From: Fimbriimonadales bacterium
Lineage (GTDB): Bacteria; Armatimonadota; Fimbriimonadia; Fimbriimonadales; GBS-DC
NCBI GenBank assembly: GCA_026416065.1
Contig: JAOAFW010000363.1
Location: 1 to 11,463 of the forward strand
Length of the DNA stretch: 11,463 nt
Direction: 5' to 3'
The position numbers and the translations under genes are program-made. Below are positions 6,266 through 11,463 of the stretch, one piece after another. Each line of letters opens with the position of its first letter. Position 1 is the first letter of the stretch. A model generated the notes under the pieces. It ran no database searches. It was not told the origin of the DNA and saw only the letters and a program-made list of their open reading frames with translations.

Positions 6266-6730
6266 ATGAAGAGCCTGCAGGAGACCTACGCGCCCAAAAG
6301 CATCTGCTACGGCTGCGGACCCGCGAATACACAGGGATTGCGCATTCGCAGCTTCGTCGGCGAGGACGATGAGCTGGTCGCCGAGTGGCAGCCGCAGCCG
6401 CAGCATCAGGCGTTTCCGGGCGTGCTGAATGGTGGAATAATCGGCACGCTACTGGATTGCCACTGCAACTGGACGGCGGCGTACTACCTGATGACCACAC
6501 AGGGGTTAGACCATATCCCCGCTACCGTTACTGCCGAGTATACTATCAAGATGTTTCGCCCTACTCCGAGCGATACCACACTCTATCTTCGCGCTCGCCC
6601 AGTAGAGGCGCAGGGCAGTAAAGTGATTGTGGAAGGCGAACTCATCGCAAAAGGCGAGGTTTGTGCGACCTGCCGCGGCGTGTTCGTCGCTGTGAAGCCC
6701 GGACACCCGGCGTATCACCGATGGGAGTGA
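6266..6730 (+). CDS. PaaI-like hotdog-fold thioesterase (4HBT superfamily)
   Basis: This 154-residue protein has the N-terminal CYGCGPANTQGLRIRS block and the hotdog core AFPGVLNGGIIGTLLDC, as in PaaI-type acyl-CoA thioesterases (usual pattern C-x-x-C-G-x-x-N-x-x-G-L, then G-x-x-H-G-G and D/E on the following helix). The loop residue that is normally His is Asn here (LNGG), while the acidic residue D on the helix remains; PaaI-like enzymes vary at this point. Beta strands follow (ATVTAEYTIKMFRPTP, KVIVEGELIAKGEVCATCRGVFVAV). It probably hydrolyses an acyl-CoA or another CoA thioester, with substrate unknown. ATG 6266 is preferred; GTG at 6257 is in frame and adds three residues. Neither has a clear ribosome site. 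It follows the isomerase by 45 bases and may be cotranscribed with it. Confidence 0.85.
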   Translation: MKSLQETYAPKSICYGCGPANTQGLRIRSFVGEDDELVAEWQPQPQHQAFPGVLNGGIIGTLLDCHCNWTAAYYLMTTQGLDHIPATVTAEYTIKMFRPTPSDTTLYLRARPVEAQGSKVIVEGELIAKGEVCATCRGVFVAVKPGHPAYHRWE

Positions 6731-6789
6731 CGCCCTGCGCGTCCAGTCTTGTCTGTGTAAACCTGCGCACGGGTAAGACGCCTAAACCA

Positions 6790-6795
6790 TAAAAT
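6790..6795 (+). promoter_or_regulatory. Possible -10 box upstream of the Clp ATPase gene
   Basis: TAAAAT (5 of 6) lies 37 bases before the ATG at 6832, with transcription expected near 6802. No -35 match was found. If real, the palindrome at 6799-6820 covers the transcription start and the first transcribed bases, where a repressor would act. Confidence 0.3.
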
Positions 6796-6798
6796 TGA

Positions 6799-6820
6799 GC
6801 ATGGACAGTCCTGTCCATGC
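6799..6820. repeat. 22-bp near-perfect palindrome upstream of the Clp ATPase gene
   Basis: GCATGGACAG (6799-6808) and CTGTCCATGC (6811-6820) are perfect reverse complements with a 2-base centre TC. Such a tight centre suits a dimeric repressor operator, or a cruciform or REP-like element, better than an RNA hairpin. A degenerate match to its right half (11 of 14 bases) is at 6744-6757. No T-run follows. It is not the CIRCE consensus and does not look like the CtsR heptad repeats usual upstream of clp genes. Confidence 0.55.
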
Positions 6821-6831
6821 CACGATAGATT

Positions 6832-8904
6832 ATGGAGAGACAATTCTTGCCGGACGATAAACTAACTGAAGCGGCGCAGCACCTGGTGGAAGAGGCAGTG
6901 GTGCTGGCGGAGGGCAAGCCGCCCGACGCACGGCACTTGTTGCTGGCGCTCGTACGCACCGCGACGCCGCTTGTGCGCACAACCTTCCCGAACCTTAACA
7001 TCAAGGCGCTGGAGCAAGCAGTCGAAGAGGAACTCAAGAACCCCCAGTCGAAGCTCGCCATCCCTTATGAGGGGATTATCGACCTGGCGATGCGAATCGC
7101 CGAGCGTGAAGAACTCCCTCAGACCGACCTTATCCACATCCTGCAGGCGATTGCGATTCTGCTTGGCTGGATACCCCGCGAGGCGGTGTTTCCGGGACCG
7201 CCGCTCATCCTTCAGATTGGACTGAACCTGACAGAGCAGGCGCGTCAAGGGGCAATTCCGCGCGTGGTGGGACGCGAGCAGGAGATGGACTTGCTCATCG
7301 AGATATTATGCCGTCCGATTAATCCCTACGTGGTACTGGTCGGGATGGAAGGTGTCGGGCGGCGTGCGGTGGTGCAGGGTGTTGCACAGCGTATTGCTGA
7401 CGGAAGTGCGCCAGCCCCCCTACTCGAACGCCCACTCATTATGCTCCCCCAGATCTTCGACGATCCCGGCTTGATGGGCAGGCTCATCGAAGAAGCCATG
7501 CAGCAAAACGCGATTCTCTATCTGGAGCCGTTCGAGATGTTCCTGAGCGCGCCTGCGCCGCAGATCGAGATGTTGCGGATGGAGTTTCTATCCGCACTAA
7601 TCGCACGGCGTGTGCCCATCATCGGTGCGGTGAGCAGCCTGCAGGGGCTACGCCGCCATGTCAGTCGTGCGCCCGACCTGCTCAAACGCTTCCAACCTAT
7701 CGAAATTCGCCCCATGAACGCGGAAGAAACGCTCACCGTGCTTCAGCAACTGGCGGCGTTGTTCCGCGAGCAGCAGGGGCTGGAATTTCCTGACGAGACA
7801 CTGCACCGCGTCGTGGAAGTCGCTGGTGAGCACATCCAGCACCGCCCGTTCCCCGACAAAGCGATTCTGCTGATGGATCATATCGCCGGGAGGGCGCGCG
7901 CCCACGGGCTGACACACGTGGAGCCGCGCCTTGTGTGGGAGACTGCGGGCGTCGTCACGGGGCTACCTATCGGCAAAGGCGAAGTCTCGATGCTCGAATC
8001 GCTGCGTGCGCTGGAGACCTTCCTCAAGTCGCGCGTAATGGGTCAGGATGACGCTATTGAGACCCTCGTGCGTGTGTTTAGCCTCAAAATCCGCCGGCTC
8101 GACATCCGCCCGGAACGCCCTAACGGCGTGTTCTTGTTTGCGGGTCCCACCGGCGTCGGCAAAACCGAGACTGCGCGCGCCTTGGCGGAGTTCTTCTTCG
8201 GCTCGCGCGATAAGATGCTGCGCCTCGATATGAACCAGTTCTATGAGGCGCATACCGCGGCGCGCCTGCTCGGCGCGGAGTTCGGCTATATCGGCTTCGA
8301 GATGGGCGCACCCCTGCTCGATTTCGTCGCCGAGAACCCCTTCTGCGTGGTGCTGCTCGACGAGATGGAAAAAGCCCACCACGAGATTCACAAACTGTTC
8401 CTGCAGATATTCGACGATGGCTACATCATCGACGCGCAGGGCAGGCGCGTCTCGTTCGCCGACAGCGTGATTATCATGACCTCCAACCTTCAGCCTGAGA
8501 AGGCGATGGGCTTCCTGCGCGAGCGTCCCACTCTCGAGGACTGGCGTAAGGCGTTCGCTGAGTTCTTCGCGCCTGAGTTTATCAATCGCGTAGATGCCAT
8601 CTGTGTGTTCCAACCCCTCACGCGCGAGACCGTACGCCAGATTGTGCAGGATCGCTTGCTGCGCCAGATTCTGGAGGTGTATCGCAAGCGCAACATCGAG
8701 CTGGAGGTAAGCGACGCAGCTGTGGACTGGCTGGTGGAGCGCGGCTTCAGCGAGCATTACGGCGCACGCGAGTTGGAGCGCATCGTGGAACGCAGCATGC
8801 TGTTGCTGCTGGCGCCGCATGTGCCTGCAATGATCGACGCCATCGGAGGTGCACCGCAGCGCTTTGAAGTAATCGTTCAAGAGAATCAACTCGCGTTGCG
8901 TTAG
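6832..8904 (+). CDS. Clp/Hsp100 family AAA+ ATPase with degenerate first AAA module
   Basis: This 690-residue protein is built like ClpA/ClpC. A Clp N-domain (about 1-130) is followed by AAA module D1 (about 145-370) and module D2 (about 385-690). It has no middle (M) domain; the sequence runs straight from GLPIGKGEVSMLESL into RVMGQDDAIE. D2 is intact, with Walker A GPTGVGKT (438-445), Walker B LLDEMEK (D510, E511), pore-loop GYIG, sensor-1 MTSN (549-552), FINRVD with the arginine finger, and GARELER sensor-2. D1 is decayed: Walker A reads GMEGVGRR (171-178, lysine to Arg177), Walker B reads LYLEPFE (E232, P233 in place of DE), and the usual KYRG pore loop is absent. MGF at 559-561 lies where ClpC/ClpA carry the ClpP-docking tripeptide. 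The ATG at 6832 has no ribosome site; TTG at 6847 has GGAGAG (6834-6839) ahead and is an alternative. It probably unfolds proteins through D2 alone, with D1 structural. Confidence 0.9.
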   Translation: MERQFLPDDKLTEAAQHLVEEAVVLAEGKPPDARHLLLALVRTATPLVRTTFPNLNIKALEQAVEEELKNPQSKLAIPYEGIIDLAMRIAEREELPQTDLIHILQAIAILLGWIPREAVFPGPPLILQIGLNLTEQARQGAIPRVVGREQEMDLLIEILCRPINPYVVLVGMEGVGRRAVVQGVAQRIADGSAPAPLLERPLIMLPQIFDDPGLMGRLIEEAMQQNAILYLEPFEMFLSAPAPQIEMLRMEFLSALIARRVPIIGAVSSLQGLRRHVSRAPDLLKRFQPIEIRPMNAEETLTVLQQLAALFREQQGLEFPDETLHRVVEVAGEHIQHRPFPDKAILLMDHIAGRARAHGLTHVEPRLVWETAGVVTGLPIGKGEVSMLESLRALETFLKSRVMGQDDAIETLVRVFSLKIRRLDIRPERPNGVFLFAGPTGVGKTETARALAEFFFGSRDKMLRLDMNQFYEAHTAARLLGAEFGYIGFEMGAPLLDFVAENPFCVVLLDEMEKAHHEIHKLFLQIFDDGYIIDAQGRRVSFADSVIIMTSNLQPEKAMGFLRERPTLEDWRKAFAEFFAPEFINRVDAICVFQPLTRETVRQIVQDRLLRQILEVYRKRNIELEVSDAAVDWLVERGFSEHYGARELERIVERSMLLLLAPHVPAMIDAIGGAPQRFEVIVQENQLALR

Positions 8905-8998
8905 CCGTGCTAATCCAGACTCTGTGAGTCGCTGGTCGGTACCCTCGCCGCGCGGGGTTTTAGCTGGCATGGGATAGTCTCGCTTTTGAGAGACCTAC

Positions 8999-9004
8999 TA
9001 TAAC
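8999..9004 (+). promoter_or_regulatory. TATAAC -10 box upstream of purC
   Basis: TATAAC (5 of 6) predicts transcription near 9011 and a leader of about 48 bases. No clear -35 hexamer was found. It lies in the 154-base gap after the Clp gene, which also holds two weak hairpins (8918-8930 and 8977-8994) but no recognisable riboswitch. Confidence 0.4.
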
Positions 9005-9058
9005 GCGCGTCGTGAGCGATAGCAGGAAACCCTGTTCTGTACACGAATAGATAATCCG

Positions 9059-9982
9059 ATGCCACCGCTGTTCGAGACGAACCTGTCGCTACCCCTGCAT
9101 GCGCGGGGCAAAGTGCGCGACACCTACGATTTGGGCGACTGCTTACTGATGGTCGCCACCGATCGGCTCTCAGCATTCGATGTGGTGCTGCCCACACCCA
9201 TCCCCGACAAGGGGCGCGTGCTGACGCAGCTGAGTGTGTTCTGGTTCCGCAAGTTCGAGTCGTGGATGCCTCATCACCTGATTAGCGCAGAGTGGAGTGA
9301 CATCGCTAATACGCTACGCAGGGTAGGTATCCCCGACCCCGAAGCGTATCGAGCGCAACTTGAGGAACGCAGCATGCTGGTCAAACGCGCGTCGCCGTTC
9401 CCCATCGAGTGCGTGGCGCGGGGCTACCTCGCCGGCTCGCTCTGGAAGGAGTATCGCGCGGCAGGGGGTGCAACCGCCGACGCGCCGATTCTGCTGCATG
9501 GCATTTCGCTGCCCCCGCGCCTTGCGGAGTCGGCGGAGTTGCCCGAACCTATCTTCACCCCTGCCACAAAAGCGCACACGGGACATGACGAGAACATCAG
9601 CTTCGTTCAGGCGTGCGCACTGATTGGCACGGAGACGGCTTCACTGCTGCGCGATTATACTTTGCGTCTCTATCGCGAGGCACAAGCCTATGCCCGCACA
9701 CGCGGGATTTTGCTGGCGGATACCAAATTCGAGTTCGGTTTAGACGCCGACGGACGGATTATCCTGATTGATGAAGCCCTCACGCCCGACTCCTCGCGAT
9801 TCTGGGACGCCGCGCTGTATGCACCCGGTCAACCACAACCCAGCTTCGACAAGCAGTTCGTGCGCGATTATCTGGAATCGATTGGCTGGGACAAGCAGCC
9901 GCCTGCGCCTGCGCTGCCCGATGACATCGTGGCGCAGACGGCAGAACGGTATCGCGAGGCGTTGCGACGATTAACGGCTTGA
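9059..9982 (+). CDS. purC: Phosphoribosylaminoimidazole-succinocarboxamide synthase (SAICAR synthetase)
   Basis: This cytosolic purine-synthesis enzyme joins CAIR and aspartate using ATP. The 307-residue length fits the longer SAICAR synthetase subtype. Visible motifs are RGKVRDTYD (16-24, ATP-binding entry), ATDRLSAFDVVLP (33-45), VARGYLAGSLWKEY (from 119), TPATKAHTGHDENIS (a family signature) and LLADTKFEFG followed by LIDEALTPDSSRFWD. All key regions are present, so it should be active. ATG 9059 has no Shine-Dalgarno upstream, but MPPLFETNLSL aligns with usual N-termini. It stands apart from other pur genes. Its stop (9980-9982) lies inside the 3' end of the convergent vanZ-like gene, a 12-base tail-to-tail overlap with no intrinsic terminator between them. 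Confidence 0.96.
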   Translation: MPPLFETNLSLPLHARGKVRDTYDLGDCLLMVATDRLSAFDVVLPTPIPDKGRVLTQLSVFWFRKFESWMPHHLISAEWSDIANTLRRVGIPDPEAYRAQLEERSMLVKRASPFPIECVARGYLAGSLWKEYRAAGGATADAPILLHGISLPPRLAESAELPEPIFTPATKAHTGHDENISFVQACALIGTETASLLRDYTLRLYREAQAYARTRGILLADTKFEFGLDADGRIILIDEALTPDSSRFWDAALYAPGQPQPSFDKQFVRDYLESIGWDKQPPAPALPDDIVAQTAERYREALRRLTA

Positions 9983-10402
9983 ACGCCGCCAGATTATCCA
10001 CGCCGCCAGCCCTATCCCGATGGCGTCGACGCCGACATCGACAGGGGTACCTGTGCGTCCCGGTACGAATGACTGGTGAACCTCATCCAGCACCGCGCGA
10101 ATCAGGCTGGTTCCGACCGCCCAGCGCACGGCAGGAATGCGCTCCGTCCCGAAACTCACGCGAAATGCCCAATAGCCCAGCAGAGTAAGTAGAAAGTAGC
10201 CCGTTCCGTGCCCCACCTTTCGAGTAAGGTAGTTAAGCAACTCCAACTGCTCTTCCGTCAAGCGTTCGGCGAGTGTGGGCGCGAACCAGGTAAGGAAACC
10301 CCTAATCCATCCTGCCGAGTTTTCGGGGCTGCCTGCCTGCGAGGAGAAGTAGAAAATCAACAGCATCAGTCCGACCCAAAGCGTCGCAGGCAACCAGCGC
10401 AT
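9971..10402 (-). CDS. VanZ-like family membrane protein
   Basis: This 143-residue protein has about four TM segments and the VanZ-like signature set: FYFSSQ near the N-terminus, RKVGHGTGYFLL, then DEVHQSFVPGRTGTPVDVGVDAIGIG. VanZ gives low teicoplanin resistance in enterococci, but most VanZ-like proteins are chromosomal and of unknown role, so a resistance function should not be assumed. The start MRWLP at 10402 is chosen because its ATG overlaps the permease stop as TGATG, typical of translational coupling; TTG one codon upstream (10405) is in frame but less likely. It overlaps the 3' end of purC by 12 bases on the opposite strand. Confidence 0.88.
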   Translation of the reverse strand: MRWLPATLWVGLMLLIFYFSSQAGSPENSAGWIRGFLTWFAPTLAERLTEEQLELLNYLTRKVGHGTGYFLLTLLGYWAFRVSFGTERIPAVRWAVGTSLIRAVLDEVHQSFVPGRTGTPVDVGVDAIGIGLAAWIIWRRSSR

Positions 10403-11214
10403 CAAACGGCTACTCCTTCAACAGGCTTGGTGAGAGCAACTCCCAAGAACAGCAGAACGGCGACCAACGCGACTGCCGCGCCGGGCGGTATCGGTTGCCA
10501 CAACGCCACGAGGAACCCTACCGTCAGACTGATGAACCCCAGTAGCGCGCTCACGCCCAACATCGCGCGAAAGCTCTGACACACAGCGCGGGCGGACGCC
10601 GCAGGCAACACCAGCAGCGCACTGATAGGTAAAATCCCAACGGTGCGCACACCCACCGCCACCGCCAGTGACAGCCCCACCAGAAACAGCGTTTCCACCA
10701 GGCGCACAGGCACGCCCTGCGCCTGCGCCAGCTCGCGATGGAAGCCCACCCGTATCAGGGGACGCGCCAGCCCCAGCAGCATCGCCAGCGCGATGCAATC
10801 TACTCCGAACAGCCGAAACAGGTGTCCCCGCTCGATCGCCAGCACATCGCCAAATAGCAGCGCACCCAACGCAACCGGCGACTCGGTCAGGCTAATCAGC
10901 GCGATTCCCAGCCCCGACACGCCCGTAATCGCGACCACCAGCAGCGTGTCGGTGGGCAGACGTGTGCGCGACTGAAACCACGCCACCAGCAGCGCAAAGA
11001 GGGGCGCGGTAATCAGCAGCGCGTCGCTCAGCTGCCAGCCCAGCAGCCCCGCCATCGCCGCACCGATGAACGCCGAATGCGCCACCGCGTCGCTAAAATA
11101 CGCCACACGCTGACCTACCACAAACACTCCCAGCAGCGGATAGACCGCCGCCATGAGCGCCATCGCGATTAGCGCGTTGCGTACGAAGTCAAACTGGAGC
11201 CAGTCGGTGAGCAT
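10402..11214 (-). CDS. ABC-3 family metal transporter permease (ZnuB/MntB/TroC-like)
   Basis: This 270-residue integral membrane protein has about eight to nine hydrophobic segments. Recognisable blocks are YPLLGVFVVGQRVAYFSDAV with AHSAFIGAAMA, SLTESPVALGALLFGDVLAI, and VGVRTVGILPISALLVLPAA with ARAV. These match permeases that import zinc, manganese or iron together with an ATPase (ZnuC) and a binding protein (ZnuA). The metal cannot be told from sequence. Neither partner gene is visible: the truncated gene upstream on the same strand does not look like either, so the permease may be separated from its partners. ATG 11214 has no Shine-Dalgarno. The stop overlaps the vanZ-like start, so the two are likely coexpressed. 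Confidence 0.92.
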   Translation of the reverse strand: MLTDWLQFDFVRNALIAMALMAAVYPLLGVFVVGQRVAYFSDAVAHSAFIGAAMAGLLGWQLSDALLITAPLFALLVAWFQSRTRLPTDTLLVVAITGVSGLGIALISLTESPVALGALLFGDVLAIERGHLFRLFGVDCIALAMLLGLARPLIRVGFHRELAQAQGVPVRLVETLFLVGLSLAVAVGVRTVGILPISALLVLPAASARAVCQSFRAMLGVSALLGFISLTVGFLVALWQPIPPGAAVALVAVLLFLGVALTKPVEGVAV

Positions 11215-11241
11215 TTTTGAGATTCAGAAATATCAAGAGCG

Positions 11242-11302
11242 GAGATTCCTCGCTCCGCTCGGAATGACACTGGCTGTCATTCCGAGCGGAGCGAGGAATC
11301 TC
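11242..11302. repeat. 28-bp perfect inverted repeat with 5-base loop
   Basis: Bases 11242-11269 and 11275-11302 are exact reverse complements, with loop CTGGC. The arms contain TGTCATTCCGAGCGGAGC, a motif I recognise as similar to palindromic repeats scattered through intergenic DNA of several bacterial phyla (TGTCATTCCGAGCG-type). The right arm ends on the last base of the stop codon of the truncated minus-strand gene. In the minus direction no T-run follows. It is best described as a dispersed palindromic repeat; a terminator or mRNA-stabilising role is possible. Confidence 0.8.
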
Positions 11303-11463
11303 TACTTCACATAGGGCTTTACACGCTCGTAGTCCTCCTCAATTGCTTCAAGCATCTGCTCGGCAAGATGTTCGGGGGGTGTCCCTGCGAGGTCAAGCAA
11401 CGCGCTGCCAGGCGTGCCGGGAGGTAGAGCCGCTTCTGACTCTACGGGCTGAAACCACAGGTC
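11302..11463 (-). CDS. C-terminal end of an unidentified protein (partial)
   Basis: Reading the minus strand from the window edge, an open frame of 53 residues ends at TAG (11304-11302). It starts DLWFQPVESEAALPPG and ends EQMLEAIEEDYERVKPYVK. The final 25 residues look like an acidic amphipathic helix. I recognise no family, and it does not resemble the ends of ZnuA or ZnuC proteins. It lies upstream of the ABC permease, separated by 87 bases that contain the 28-bp inverted repeat. Codon choice and Glu/Leu-rich content look like real coding sequence, but with only the tail visible the call is tentative. Confidence 0.55.
   Translation of the reverse strand, partial: DLWFQPVESEAALPPGTPGSALLDLAGTPPEHLAEQMLEAIEEDYERVKPYVK

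Noticed and set aside
7963..8970. 335-codon open frame on the minus strand
   Set aside because: It lies opposite the intact AAA+ D2 module with all expected motifs; the antisense translation has no recognisable domain.
8918..8994. Hairpins GACTC/GAGTC (8918-8930) and GTCTC/GAGAC (8977-8994), and a short GGGGTTTT run, as terminator of the clp gene or a purC riboswitch
   Set aside because: Stems are only 5 bp, the T-run is short and not adjacent to a stable stem, and no purine-riboswitch core is recognisable.
9050..9055. GATAAT just before the purC ATG as a promoter
   Set aside because: Transcription would begin after the start codon; TATAAC at 8999 fits better.
10022..10033. Perfect 12-bp palindrome GGCGTCGACGCC
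   Set aside because: It sits inside the conserved VDVGVDAIG coding segment of the vanZ-like gene; coding constraint in GC-rich DNA explains it.
10208..10579. 123-codon plus-strand frame
   Set aside because: It is antisense to the vanZ-like and permease genes, which have clear family motifs.
1..11463. CRISPR arrays, tRNA or rRNA genes, insertion sequences, phage or toxin-antitoxin genes
   Set aside because: No spaced direct repeats, tRNA-like cloverleaf, transposase or integrase motifs were seen on either strand by reading; a tRNAscan or profile search was not possible here.

Overview
The window is a gene-dense, moderately GC-rich bacterial chromosomal segment. Eight complete genes run on the plus strand (about 318-9982). 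Two more complete genes run on the minus strand (9971-11214). A truncated gene sits at each edge: the 3' end of a DXR (MEP isoprenoid pathway) gene at 1-168, and the 3' end of an unidentified minus-strand gene at 11302-11463. No rRNA, tRNA, CRISPR array, transposase or phage gene was seen, and no stretch without a gene exceeds about 155 bases. A dxr-rseP junction is common in diderm and related bacteria. The single-PDZ RseP, the very short leaders after TATAAT-like boxes and the dispersed-looking palindromes remind me of Armatimonadota or similar thermophilic-lineage genomes. That placement is a guess and the sequence does not prove it.

Left part (1-3750): the dxr tail ends inside a 19-bp perfect inverted repeat. 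Two consecutive RseP-type site-2 intramembrane proteases follow as a tandem duplication, with all catalytic motifs kept in both copies. A cysteine desulfurase of the NifS/IscS family then overlaps the second rseP stop by one base (TAATG), so these two are probably translationally coupled.

Middle part (3751-8904): five genes, most with their own TATAAT-like -10 box close to the start. They are a two-TM protein with a long helical or coiled-coil tail (unknown function), a CPBP/CAAX-type membrane protease whose best ribosome site points to an ATT start codon, a hydroxypyruvate-isomerase-like TIM barrel, a PaaI-like hotdog thioesterase, and a 690-residue Clp/Hsp100 ATPase. In the Clp protein the first AAA+ module has lost its Walker A lysine, its Walker B acidic pair and its pore loop, while the second module is intact.

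Right part (8905-11463): purC (SAICAR synthetase) has its own leader and ends 12 bases inside the 3' end of a convergent vanZ-like gene. That gene is coupled by a TGATG overlap to a ZnuB/MntB-type ABC-3 permease. A 28-bp perfect inverted repeat with a 5-base loop lies upstream of the permease, against the stop codon of the truncated minus-strand gene.

Most of this is ordinary housekeeping DNA, and I see no convincing new multi-gene system. The points that deserve a second look are the tandem rseP pair, the half-dead Clp ATPase with a possible ClpP-docking tripeptide, the apparent ATT start, and three unrelated palindromic elements in or at gene boundaries. Three intramembrane proteases and a Clp unfoldase lie within 9 kb, which hints at membrane-protein quality control, but their separate promoters mean this could be coincidence.
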